Below, one piece after another: positions 1 to 7,736 of a stretch of 64,000 nucleotides of DNA. Every line of letters begins with the position of its first letter. Position 1 is the first letter of the stretch. This stretch comes from Nitrosopumilus sp. b1 (lineage in GTDB: Archaea > Thermoproteota > Nitrososphaeria > Nitrososphaerales > Nitrosopumilaceae), in NCBI RefSeq assembly GCF_014078545.1, contig NZ_MU078712.1, positions 115,049-179,048 of the forward strand, in the 5' to 3' direction. Made by a program: the position numbers and the translations under genes. Under the pieces are notes generated by a model that saw nothing but the letters and a program-made list of their open reading frames with translations, had not been told where the DNA came from and searched no databases.

Positions 1-63
1 CCTCTTGACTCTCCTCTATCACTTCTTCTAAAGTCACGATTTCCTCTTGACTCTCCTCTATCA
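1..63. repeat. Direct repeat of 21 nt in the nop5 tail
   Basis: The same 21 bases occur at 1-21 and 43-63, a period of 42 nt. On the coding strand each copy encodes the DRGESR part of the RG-rich Nop5 tail. The array may continue beyond the left edge. Confidence 0.85.
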
Positions 64-1214
64 TTACGAAAATCCCCTCTTGGAGTTGGTTTTTTCTCAG
101 TGGGCTCTTTGTACTTTTTACCAATCTCATCAACTCGAATGTTTAACTTCTCAAGTAATGTCTTGTTAAGGCCTCCACCATACACATCAACTCGTGCAGC
201 AATTGCAGCCTTTGCAGCTACTGCACGTGCTATCTTTCCCCGCTGCCATCTTGGTGCTGCATGAACTAGTGCATGCTGAAATAACAATCCGTGTTTTGGT
301 GGTTGGGAACCTGTCTTTAATGATCTAAATAGTGCCTTTTCTGCGCCAAGAACTTGAATTGTACTGGCAGGCATTGATGCAAGTTTCTTTAATCCACCTG
401 CTCTGGCAAGAATTCTTGCCCCCACTGCAGTTCCAAGAATTGCAGCAAAATTAGGAGCAATCTCATTCATTTGAATTTCAATATGTGATTCTAACTTTTT
501 TCTTAAATCATGTAATTCAACAATTTGTCTTGCCAATGACTGCACAATCACTAGATTTTCATCTGAAATATCTCCTCCTCTACTTTTTTCACTTACTAAA
601 AGCAGCATCTCAACTTTTGATTCTGGAAATCCTGCATCGACAAATACATTCTTTGTTAGTTGAGTTCTTTTACCTGCTAAAACAATCTGTGCATATCCAT
701 ATACACTATCAATAATGTTGTCTAATTCGGGAAAATGTAGCCCATACCACTCTCTTAATCTAGAACTAACTCCATTTCCAATCTTATCAATGTCATCTAA
801 TGTGTTAATAGCCTGAATGATGTGCAAGTCTGGACTTTCTGATACTTCGGTAACTTTTGATGAGGATAACTGAATAGCAAAGTCACGAAGTTTTACCATT
901 GCATCGTTTTGATCTTTTGCAAAACCTGCTGTTACGAGAATTTCAGGCTTTGAAGCATGAATTTCATTTACTCCATCCTCACTCATTAATTGAGCATCAA
1001 TAGAATTTTTTTTCAAAATTGATAACAATGCTTCATCACTTACAGAGATCACACCGTCAAGATTTGCAACATAATCAATCAGATCATCAATTCCAGCTTC
1101 TCCTTTTCGTACTGAAATGTACTCTTTTGATGGATTTGAGAATGGAAATGATTTCTTACATTTTTTCTCCTCGAATACTGCGATTCCCATCTCTGTCAAA
1201 ACGACTGTCTGCAT
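1..1214 (-). CDS. nop5: Nop5 (Nop56/58 family) box C/D RNP core protein, 3' end cut by window edge
   Basis: The reading frame starts at the ATG complementary to 1212-1214 and stays open to the window edge (404 codons seen). It has a long N-terminal domain, a central coiled coil and a NOP domain at about residues 250-370, with the family motif GAEKALFRSLKTG near residue 290 and GLLFQHALVHAAPRWQRGK after it. Nop5 holds the C/D guide RNA together with L7Ae and fibrillarin during 2'-O-methylation of RNA. The visible tail, from residue 371, is rich in Arg, Gly, Asp and Ser and carries DRGESRG twice. Fibrillarin is not in the window; it may lie beyond the left edge. The gene is divergent from pyrD. 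The family call is firm; the true C-terminus is unknown. Confidence 0.93.
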   Translation of the reverse strand, partial: MQTVVLTEMGIAVFEEKKCKKSFPFSNPSKEYISVRKGEAGIDDLIDYVANLDGVISVSDEALLSILKKNSIDAQLMSEDGVNEIHASKPEILVTAGFAKDQNDAMVKLRDFAIQLSSSKVTEVSESPDLHIIQAINTLDDIDKIGNGVSSRLREWYGLHFPELDNIIDSVYGYAQIVLAGKRTQLTKNVFVDAGFPESKVEMLLLVSEKSRGGDISDENLVIVQSLARQIVELHDLRKKLESHIEIQMNEIAPNFAAILGTAVGARILARAGGLKKLASMPASTIQVLGAEKALFRSLKTGSQPPKHGLLFQHALVHAAPRWQRGKIARAVAAKAAIAARVDVYGGGLNKTLLEKLNIRVDEIGKKYKEPTEKKPTPRGDFRNDRGESRGNRDFRRSDRGESR

Positions 1215-1217
1215 AAC

Positions 1218-1274
1218 TAGTTGATTTCAAATCATTCCATTAAAAAAGGTACCAGCAAAGACTAGAATCAACTA
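1218..1274. promoter_or_regulatory. Divergent nop5/pyrD promoter region with a 9-bp inverted repeat
   Basis: TAGTTGATT at 1218-1226 is perfectly repeated in inverse as AATCAACTA at 1266-1274. A TATA-like stretch, attatat at 1274-1280, lies 28 nt before the pyrD GTG. On the other strand a T/A-rich element near 1240-1250 is about 30 nt before the nop5 ATG. The inverted repeat therefore sits next to both promoters and could be an operator; no regulator is identified. Confidence 0.4.
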
Positions 1275-1304
1275 TTATATTCCAAAGTCAAACTAGATTT
1301 AAAA

Positions 1305-2216
1305 GTGAAGCCTTCTCTTGCGACCTCCTTGGGACCTATCAAATTAGAGCGTCCAATAATGCTCGCTTCTGGAATTTTAGGAATTTCACTAGATGTCTTT
1401 AAGAGAATTCATCAATCAGGGGCTGGTGCTGTAGTTACAAAGTCACTGAGCAAAGAACCCTGGGAGGGATATCCAAATCCTACGATATTTAGCGTAAAAG
1501 GAGGTGGATGGATTAACGCAGTTGGTCTCTCAAACCCTGGAGCAACTAACTTTGCAAAGATGATTTCTCAAAACAAGGACGTTCCAATTATTGTCAGTCT
1601 TGTTGGCTCTGTTGGGGAAGACTTTGAATTCATGGTATCTCAATTTGAAAACTGTAACGTTACTGCATATGAGCTAAATCTATCCTGCCCCCATGTAGCA
1701 AAAGTGGGTCTAGAAGTGGGTGATGATCCTGAACTTGTTAAAAAAATTGTAAAGACTGTCAAAAAATCTACTGATGTGCCTGTTATAGCTAAGGTTGGAT
1801 TGGGAACTACTCATTATCTTAATACTGTTGGAGCATGCATTGATTCGGGAATTGACGCAATAACTGCAATTAACACTTTACGTGCCATGGCAATTGATGT
1901 TGAAACACAACGACCAATTCTCAGCAACAAAATAGGAGGATTATCTGGCACTCCGATCAAACCCGTCGCACTTCGATGTGTTTTTGAAATATCATCCAAA
2001 TATGATATTCCAATAATTGGATGCGGAGGAATATCTACATGGGAAGACGCTATAGAATTCTTTTTAGCTGGAGCATCCGCAATTCAAATTGGCAGTGCGA
2101 TTGGGGACAACTGGCTTGAAATATTTAATGAAATCAATGTTGGTATAGAAAAATACATGGAAAGAAAAGGCATTACAAAAATTGAGGAGATGATAGGTCG
2201 TGCAAAGAAATCATAA
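1305..2216 (+). CDS. pyrD: Dihydroorotate dehydrogenase, catalytic subunit (class 1B-like)
   Basis: This 303-residue enzyme oxidises dihydroorotate to orotate in pyrimidine synthesis. It begins at a GTG 28 nt after a TATA-like element. It has an N-terminal KSLSKEPWEG segment, the ELNLSCPH loop whose Cys128 is the expected catalytic base of class 1 enzymes, and the C-terminal phosphate/FMN-binding strands GCGGISTWEDA and GASAIQIGSAI. A PyrK subunit follows with a 17-nt overlap, which is the arrangement of the 1B heteromer that passes electrons through FAD and a 2Fe-2S centre. Family and partner agree, so the call is firm; the acceptor (NAD+ or another carrier) is not shown by sequence. Confidence 0.95.
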   Translation: MKPSLATSLGPIKLERPIMLASGILGISLDVFKRIHQSGAGAVVTKSLSKEPWEGYPNPTIFSVKGGGWINAVGLSNPGATNFAKMISQNKDVPIIVSLVGSVGEDFEFMVSQFENCNVTAYELNLSCPHVAKVGLEVGDDPELVKKIVKTVKKSTDVPVIAKVGLGTTHYLNTVGACIDSGIDAITAINTLRAMAIDVETQRPILSNKIGGLSGTPIKPVALRCVFEISSKYDIPIIGCGGISTWEDAIEFFLAGASAIQIGSAIGDNWLEIFNEINVGIEKYMERKGITKIEEMIGRAKKS

Positions 2217-3012
2217 TCATCCTACAATTTGTACTATTGAGAAAGTAATAGATGAAACACCTACAGTTAGAACTTTGGTATTTTCTGATGATGTAATGTC
2301 TAATGTTTTACCTGGGCAATTTGCGATGGTGTGGATTCCTGGAATTAACGAATTGCCAATGAGTGTCATGATTTCACAAGATAAGGGAAAAGCTGCATTT
2401 ACTGTCCGTAGACATGGTCCTGCCTCTACTGGTCTATACAATATTGGCCCAGGCCAACAAATTGGTGTGAGGGGACCCTATGGAAATTCTTTTGATATTA
2501 AGTCAGGAAAATTATTACTTGTAGGTGGAGGTACTGGACTAGTTCCTTTGATGCGATTAATCACTCATCTTAAACCAACAGATGATGTCACTGTTGTAAT
2601 GGGAGCAAAAACAAAAGATGAAGTTTTCTTTGAAGACTTGGCAAATCATCTTCTGCAAAAAAATAATCACAAAGTTATCGTCACAACTGATGATGGAAGC
2701 TATGGTACCAAGGGATTCGTCACCGATGTAGTCGAAAAATTATGTAAAGAAGTAAAGTTTGATGGAATTTACGCCTGTGGGCCAGAAAAAATGATGTACA
2801 AGACAGTACAAATTGCAAATTCCAATAATCTCTTTGTACAGGCAAGTCTTGAGCGAATGATGAAATGCGGTGTAGGAATATGCGGTAGCTGCTGTGTGGG
2901 TGAAAACCTAGTGTGCAAGGACGGAACGATCTTTGATGGCGATTATCTCTCTTCAAATCCTGAATTTGGTCATTTTTACAGAAACAAGGCTGGAATTTTG
3001 GAAAATTACTAA
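2200..3012 (+). CDS. pyrK: Dihydroorotate dehydrogenase electron-transfer subunit
   Basis: This 270-residue flavoprotein of the ferredoxin-NADP reductase superfamily should carry electrons from PyrD to a soluble acceptor. It shows an N-terminal beta-barrel FAD domain with RRHGPASTG, a nucleotide-binding glycine motif GGGTGLVPLM at about residues 109-118, and a C-terminal 2Fe-2S cysteine set at C223, C228, C231 and C239. The GTG start lies inside the end of pyrD in another frame (17-nt overlap), implying translational coupling. Length and motif order match PyrK of 1B enzymes. Confidence 0.93.
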   Translation: MQRNHNHPTICTIEKVIDETPTVRTLVFSDDVMSNVLPGQFAMVWIPGINELPMSVMISQDKGKAAFTVRRHGPASTGLYNIGPGQQIGVRGPYGNSFDIKSGKLLLVGGGTGLVPLMRLITHLKPTDDVTVVMGAKTKDEVFFEDLANHLLQKNNHKVIVTTDDGSYGTKGFVTDVVEKLCKEVKFDGIYACGPEKMMYKTVQIANSNNLFVQASLERMMKCGVGICGSCCVGENLVCKDGTIFDGDYLSSNPEFGHFYRNKAGILENY

Positions 3013-3063
3013 GACTGGCTAGGAAGGTTTAAAATAAATTAAGAAATTATTGCCCACAAGGGA

Positions 3064-4791
3064 ATGGCACATCCAAAGATAGTATTGACAGCAGATCGTA
3101 CTCTCATGTCGCCATATCGACACCTTTCTTTAGCTACATTTTTTGGCTGTGCTCCTGCACTAGACCCACATCGTGATAAGAAGAGCTTTTGGTATAAAAT
3201 TCTCAAAAACCAAGTGACTCCAAAAATTTTGTTTGATTTTATCTGTAATCCAATAGAACACACAAACGGTGTTGCAAATTATGCTCCGTACGGACTACGA
3301 AAAGTTGAGGCAGGACTGCTACGTGATGGCTTTAGACGAGAAGACGTAGTTGTAGCACATCCTGATCATATTGAGAAATTCATCGGACCTGAAACCCAAG
3401 TAGTTGGAACATACGAAATGGATCCACTTGGAATGGGACCTGTTACTATGACCTTTACTTATGGACGAAAGCAGATGTCATACGATGAATTTTACAACAG
3501 AGATTTACACATGAGAATTAATGCCGCAAAGAAGAAGAATGGAAGCAATGCCAAAGTTATTGCTGGTGCTTCTGGAACTTGGCAATACAACTATGATCCT
3601 GAAAAAATCGAGGAGTATGGACTATATGCAATTTTAGAAGGAGAACTTGGAGGTATAGCCCCTGAAATTGATGGACATGCAGGACGCTTTTTCAATTATT
3701 TGATTAATGGTGACTTTGAAAACATGAATCCATTTAGAAAACGAAGTGATTTCAAAGTAAACATCAAAGAATTCCAACGTGAAGGTCGTACACTACATGG
3801 AAGATTTGTAAACTTTTGGGACAGACCAGACCTTGAAGATATTCCAGATATTGTAGAACCAAGTATGCATGGAATGGTTGAAGTAATGAGGGGATGTGGA
3901 CGTGGATGCAAGTTTTGTGATGTTACACTTAGAGCATTAAGATACTATCCACCTGAAAAAGTCAAAAAAGAGATTGAGATAAACCTCAAAAAAGGTGGAG
4001 AAAAATCTGCATGGATACATAGTGATGACATCTTTGTTTATGGAATGGATCCAAAGACAAGCAAAGGCATGGAGCCAAACAGAGAGGCATTAGAGGATCT
4101 GTTTACTGCAATAATGTCTACTGGCGTTGAACACACTAACCCAACTCATGGAACTCTTGCAGGTGCAATTGCTGATGAAAAACTAATTCCAAACATCTCA
4201 AAAATTATTCGCTCAGGACCAGAGAACTTGATTGGTGTTCAATGTGGATTTGAGACTGGCAGTCTACGATTAATTGAAAAATATGCTGATAGAAAACTTG
4301 CTCCATACCGTCCAGAAGAATGGCACTGGGTAGTAAAAGAAGGAGTAAAAACTCTTAATGAACACTATTGGGTTCCAGCATTTACCTTGATTATGGGTCT
4401 AGATAATGATGAGACCCCAGAAGATTCATGGGAGACAATTCAGATAATTAACGAATTAGAAAAAGAACAACCTGATTCCATGTTTACTACAACACCTTTG
4501 ACATTTGTCCCAATTGGCTTGCTAGAAAAATCTGAATTCTTTAACATTGGAAACGAGATGGACCCGGCACAACTTGGTGTCATGTACAAGACTTGGCAAC
4601 ACAACTTCAAGTATGGTATTCAAAAATTCATGACAAAGACTGGAGGTCAAAAAGGTCCAAAGAAATACTTCTTTAACATGATTGCACGATCCTTGGGAGG
4701 CGTTCCATTGGGCGCAATGGAGAGATATGCCAGACGAAAGAGCCGTGAACACGAGCGAGTAATTGAGAAGATCAAAGCCAATTATTGGTAA
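3064..4791 (+). CDS. Radical SAM protein with N-terminal cobalamin-binding-like domain
   Basis: A 575-residue protein with the radical SAM 4Fe-4S cluster motif CGRGCKFC (C278, C282, C285). About 265 residues precede the motif and contain a region that looks like the Rossmann-type B12-binding half of B12-radical SAM enzymes, though no DxHxxG signature is visible. The region after the cluster has the expected TIM-barrel features, for example GVQCGFETGS and AFTLIMGLDNDE. The substrate is unknown and no pathway neighbour helps: pyrK lies 51 nt upstream and S30e downstream. Radical SAM membership is secure; a methyltransferase or methylthiotransferase role is only a possibility. Confidence 0.85.
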   Translation: MAHPKIVLTADRTLMSPYRHLSLATFFGCAPALDPHRDKKSFWYKILKNQVTPKILFDFICNPIEHTNGVANYAPYGLRKVEAGLLRDGFRREDVVVAHPDHIEKFIGPETQVVGTYEMDPLGMGPVTMTFTYGRKQMSYDEFYNRDLHMRINAAKKKNGSNAKVIAGASGTWQYNYDPEKIEEYGLYAILEGELGGIAPEIDGHAGRFFNYLINGDFENMNPFRKRSDFKVNIKEFQREGRTLHGRFVNFWDRPDLEDIPDIVEPSMHGMVEVMRGCGRGCKFCDVTLRALRYYPPEKVKKEIEINLKKGGEKSAWIHSDDIFVYGMDPKTSKGMEPNREALEDLFTAIMSTGVEHTNPTHGTLAGAIADEKLIPNISKIIRSGPENLIGVQCGFETGSLRLIEKYADRKLAPYRPEEWHWVVKEGVKTLNEHYWVPAFTLIMGLDNDETPEDSWETIQIINELEKEQPDSMFTTTPLTFVPIGLLEKSEFFNIGNEMDPAQLGVMYKTWQHNFKYGIQKFMTKTGGQKGPKKYFFNMIARSLGGVPLGAMERYARRKSREHERVIEKIKANYW

Positions 4792-4834
4792 ATTTTATAC
4801 AAATACATAAATTCACATCAAATCATGATTAATT

Positions 4835-5017
4835 ATGGCAACTCACGGTTCGCTTACTAAAGCGGGAAAAGTTAGAGGACAAACTCCAAAAGTTGAAGGA
4901 AGAAAAAAAGTCGGTACTAACTCTAGCCTTAGAAACAAGAGCAACTTTAAGAAGCGATTTGTACTCAGTCGTATTCCTGGTCAAAACAAACCCGGACAAA
5001 GAAAAAGACGTCGCTAG
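4835..5017 (+). CDS. rps30e: 30S ribosomal protein S30e
   Basis: A 60-residue, strongly basic protein with the S30e hallmark HGSLTKAGKVRGQTPKVEG at residues 4-22 and a basic C-terminus with RFVLSR and QRKRRR. S30e is a small-subunit ribosomal protein shared by eukaryotes and part of the archaea (in eukaryotes it is made as the FAU fusion; here it is free). It stands as a single gene between the radical SAM gene and radA. Confidence 0.93.
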   Translation: MATHGSLTKAGKVRGQTPKVEGRKKVGTNSSLRNKSNFKKRFVLSRIPGQNKPGQRKRRR

Positions 5018-5067
5018 ATCTTTTTAGCTAAACTAACTCTTTTAGAATAATTTAACAAAACAACATC

Positions 5068-5077
5068 CTTATAAAGT
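5068..5077 (+). promoter_or_regulatory. TATA box of radA
   Basis: cttataaagt is centred 26 nt before the radA ATG, the distance expected for an archaeal promoter that yields a leaderless transcript. Confidence 0.6.
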
Positions 5078-5082
5078 ACTAG

Positions 5083-5099
5083 TACCGTACCTTACGGTA
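5083..5099. promoter_or_regulatory. 7-bp dyad touching the radA start codon
   Basis: TACCGTA at 5083-5089 and TACGGTA at 5093-5099 form a perfect inverted repeat around CCT. The right arm ends on the A of the radA ATG and the dyad lies between the TATA box and the start, so a bound protein could block initiation. It is a candidate operator only. Confidence 0.45.
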
Positions 5100-6193
5100 T
5101 GGTAGAAGATTTAAGATTAGATAGTTTGGAGGGTGTAGGCCCTGTAACTACAAGAAAATTAACTGACGCAGGAATCCACAATATTATGGATCTCATAGTC
5201 CGAGGTCCAGTCGAAATTGCCGAAATTACTGGCATGGAGAAAGACACTGCAGATAAAATTGTCAACAAAGCACGACAGCAACTAGTCGAAGAAGGATTAA
5301 TTGCAAAAGACTTTGTTAGTGCAACTGATATCTACAAAAGAAGACAGGATATCGGAAAAATCACCACGGGTACTAACTGTCTTGATACATTATTGGATGG
5401 AGGCTTAGAAACACAAGCCCTTACTGAAGTTTATGGTGAGTTTGGTTGTGGTAAAACACAATTCTGCCACACAATGTGTGTTAATGTTCAAAAACCAAAA
5501 GAAGAAGGTGGTCTGGATGGAGGTGTCTTGTACATTGATACTGAGAATACCTTTAGACCAGAAAGAATTGTTGCTATCGCAAAAGCAAATGAGATGGATC
5601 CAGAAAAAGTTCTAGATCGAATCATTGTTGCTAGAGCATACAACAGTGCACATCAAGTACTAATTCTCGAAGAGGCAGGACCAATAATTGAAGAACACAA
5701 CATCAAACTAATCGTTGCAGACTCTGCTGTAGGTTTGTTCCGCTCTGAATATCTTGGACGAGGAACATTATCTGCACGACAGCAAAAACTCAATCACTTT
5801 GTGCATCTGCTATCCCGTATAGCAGAGACATACAATTGTGCTGCAATTGCAACAAACCAAGTTATGGCATCTCCTGATGTCTTCTTTGGTGATCCTACAA
5901 GACCAATTGGAGGAAACGTTGTGGCACATACAAGCACCTATAGAATCTACTTTAAGAAATCTGGCAAAAAGAGAATTGCAAGAATGGTAGACAGTCCACA
6001 TCATCCTGAAGAAGAAGTCATCTTTGCATTGGGTGAAGCCGGTGTAATTGATCCTGATGAGGATGGAAAAAAGACAAAAAAGACTACAAAAAAGACTAGC
6101 AAAAAAGAAGAAACAACAACTGACGTCAAAGAAGAACCATCTGCAGAACCAACGGAATCTAGTGTAGACGAATCAGAACCAACAAACGAATAA
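5099..6193 (+). CDS. radA: DNA repair and recombination protein RadA
   Basis: The archaeal RecA/Rad51 recombinase, which forms filaments on single-stranded DNA and drives strand exchange. Residues 1-65 are the helix-hairpin-helix N-terminal domain (LEGVGPVTTRKL). The ATPase core has Walker A GEFGCGKTQ at 113-121, Walker B LIVAD at 204-208, and the L2 region with ATNQVMASPD. After residue 319 there is an unusual 46-residue hydrophilic tail, first Lys/Thr-rich and then Glu/Ser/Pro-rich, with no counterpart in the standard length of about 320-350. The start is fixed by a TATA box 26 nt upstream. The core call is very firm; the role of the tail is unknown. Confidence 0.97.
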   Translation: MVEDLRLDSLEGVGPVTTRKLTDAGIHNIMDLIVRGPVEIAEITGMEKDTADKIVNKARQQLVEEGLIAKDFVSATDIYKRRQDIGKITTGTNCLDTLLDGGLETQALTEVYGEFGCGKTQFCHTMCVNVQKPKEEGGLDGGVLYIDTENTFRPERIVAIAKANEMDPEKVLDRIIVARAYNSAHQVLILEEAGPIIEEHNIKLIVADSAVGLFRSEYLGRGTLSARQQKLNHFVHLLSRIAETYNCAAIATNQVMASPDVFFGDPTRPIGGNVVAHTSTYRIYFKKSGKKRIARMVDSPHHPEEEVIFALGEAGVIDPDEDGKKTKKTTKKTSKKEETTTDVKEEPSAEPTESSVDESEPTNE

Positions 6194-6206
6194 TTTTTTT
6201 CTCCTG

Positions 6207-6250
6207 TTGTTGCCCATCGGGCAACAAATCATTTTCTTTTTTAATTTTTA
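6207..6250 (+). terminator. Stem-loop and T-rich tract after radA
   Basis: TTGTTGCCC (6207-6215), loop ATC, GGGCAACAA (6219-6227): a perfect 9-bp stem with a 3-nt loop beginning 14 nt after the radA stop, followed by T-rich sequence to about 6250. Archaeal termination relies mainly on T tracts, so the hairpin may instead protect or process the radA 3' end. Confidence 0.6.
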
Positions 6251-6343
6251 AAAAAATCCTATCCTTAAAAATACAAAAGTTATGGCAAAAAATCAACTTT
6301 TACTACGCTTGGCGTTTTTCCTATTTTTTTTGATATAATTCCA

Positions 6344-6430
6344 ATGAATCTAATGGTAAGAATTCAAAAGCGCATAATAGAGCACGAAATAAAGAAACTA
6401 AAGCATGAGCTCTACACCCTAGAGGAATAA
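6344..6430 (+). CDS. Possible 28-residue microprotein
   Basis: An ATG-to-TAA frame encoding a basic, helical-looking peptide with RIQKRIIEHEIKKLKHEL. A TATA-like ccttaaaaata at 6263-6273 would start a transcript with a leader of about 50 nt. There is no clear ribosome binding site, and no family is recognised. The helical periodicity argues for coding; the small size argues for caution. Confidence 0.35.
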   Translation: MNLMVRIQKRIIEHEIKKLKHELYTLEE

Positions 6431-6522
6431 TCCTCTACTTTTTCATTATTCGAATACTTTGATCGGTAGGCTTGATTTCACGGTAAGTGTTAAAATAGGG
6501 CTATTCGAGATTTTACTCAGAT

Positions 6523-6825
6523 ATGACAACGAAAAAGCCATCTGGCCGCTCACATGGATTCAAGCATAAATCCAGGTCAGTCATGACAAAAAGCTCCCAA
6601 CGAGGTGTTTCATTTCTACTACGAGAATATAATGTAGGGGAGAGAGCACTAGTCATTATTGATTCCAGACAGCATAAAGGAATGCCTCACAGACGATATC
6701 ATGGAAAGGTGGGCACAGTCACAGAAGTTGGAAGACGTGCAGTAACCCTGGACGTCAAACTAGGTAACAAGACGAAAACCTTAATCACTAGATTTGACCA
6801 TATCAAACCGTTCGGTGTTCAATAA
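6523..6825 (+). CDS. rpl21e: 50S ribosomal protein L21e
   Basis: A 100-residue basic protein of the large ribosomal subunit, with the L21e features SHGFKHKSRS near the N-terminus, HKGMPHRRYHGKVGTV in the SH3-like core and TRFDHIKP near the end. It is the first gene of a tight unit: its last base is the first base of rpoF (1-nt overlap), followed by DUF655, ksgA and a HemK-like gene, a gene order seen widely in archaea. Confidence 0.96.
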   Translation: MTTKKPSGRSHGFKHKSRSVMTKSSQRGVSFLLREYNVGERALVIIDSRQHKGMPHRRYHGKVGTVTEVGRRAVTLDVKLGNKTKTLITRFDHIKPFGVQ

Positions 6826-7151
6826 TGGAAGAGATAAAGAAGAAACAGGCTATTTCGATTTCTGAGGTCAAGGAGATTCTTGAGAAAGGAGATCCAGAAT
6901 CAATGGACCAAATTCAACGCTGGACATATGATTATGTTTCCAAGTTTGTAAAGATTGATCCAAAAGATGCAAAAAAAATGAAACAGCAATTAGTAAAAGA
7001 ATGTGATCTTACTGAAGAAGAAGCTGTAGAAATCGTAAACATTAGACCAACTACATTGGCAGAACTACGTTCTTTCACATTTGGTTGGAAAAAATTAATT
7101 CTTGCTGAAACGCTAGAAAAAATGCTGAAGATAATCAAGGAGAACTCCTAA
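6825..7151 (+). CDS. rpoF: DNA-directed RNA polymerase subunit F (Rpb4-like)
   Basis: This 108-residue protein is the archaeal Rpb4 homologue, which with RpoE (Rpb7) forms the stalk of RNA polymerase and binds emerging RNA. The HRDC-like helical C-terminal half includes KECDLTEEEAVEIVNIRP followed by the typical TLAELR segment. It overlaps L21e by one base and is followed nine bases later by DUF655. Family size and gene context match RpoF. Confidence 0.93.
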   Translation: MEEIKKKQAISISEVKEILEKGDPESMDQIQRWTYDYVSKFVKIDPKDAKKMKQQLVKECDLTEEEAVEIVNIRPTTLAELRSFTFGWKKLILAETLEKMLKIIKENS

Positions 7152-7160
7152 CTCTTTTAG

Positions 7161-7736
7161 GTGACTTTTTTGGAAAGGGCCAATGTACCCCCTAGAAAAT
7201 ATGAAGAATACGCTTACGTATTGGATTTTAACGCAAGGGGAAAATCATCCACTGTTCGTGGTCGTGAAGGAATAATTGTTACTGCCATAGGTGAAGACAG
7301 GCTAACTCTATTAGAAATTTTAGGAATACCAAATTCAGCATTTGAAGTTGGAGAGCGAATATACATTGGAAAAGATGGAAGAACTAAAGTTTTGTCGGTG
7401 TTGGGAAAACTACAGTATGAAAAAATTTCCTCATCTGCACAAAGCGAATTACCTGGAGTAGTTGAAGACATTGTTACAGAAAACGAAGAGAGATTTGTAA
7501 ATTATCTAAACAATGCACAGCCATTAACTCCAAGAATTCATGCACTTGAACTTATTCCTGGAATAGGTAAAACATACATGAAAACAATGCTAGAAGAGCG
7601 AGAAAAGAAAAAATTCACTAGTTTTGATGATATACAAGAACGAGTTGGGCTAAAAGAACCAATAAAGCATATCTCTCAAAGAATCCTAGAAGAAGTAACT
7701 GGCGAAACTAGAATGAATCTTTTCGTCAAAAAATGA
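7161..7736 (+). CDS. DUF655 family predicted RNA-binding protein
   Basis: This 191-residue protein belongs to an archaeal family of unknown function always found near rpoF and ksgA. The N-terminal part (about 10-75) has a small beta barrel beginning YEEYAYVLDF, and the C-terminal part (about 125-185) has a helix-hairpin-helix segment, LELIPGIGKTYMKTML. Such a combination suggests nucleic-acid binding and, by context, a role near rRNA maturation or transcription. The start is a GTG nine bases after rpoF. It overlaps ksgA by 4 nt. Confidence 0.9.
   Translation: MTFLERANVPPRKYEEYAYVLDFNARGKSSTVRGREGIIVTAIGEDRLTLLEILGIPNSAFEVGERIYIGKDGRTKVLSVLGKLQYEKISSSAQSELPGVVEDIVTENEERFVNYLNNAQPLTPRIHALELIPGIGKTYMKTMLEEREKKKFTSFDDIQERVGLKEPIKHISQRILEEVTGETRMNLFVKK

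Larger units (their letters stand above)
6194..6522. other. 329-nt spacer between radA and L21e
   Basis: It holds a perfect stem-loop just after radA, a possible 28-codon ORF (6344-6430), and a TATA-like tgttaaaatagg at 6486-6497 about 30 nt before the L21e ATG. The rest is T-rich with no structure I can support as an RNA gene. Confidence 0.6.

Noticed and set aside
6282-6338. An 18-codon frame beginning ATGGCAAAAAATC
   Set aside because: The predicted transcript start lies downstream of its ATG and the encoded residues are a hydrophobic run with poor coding character.
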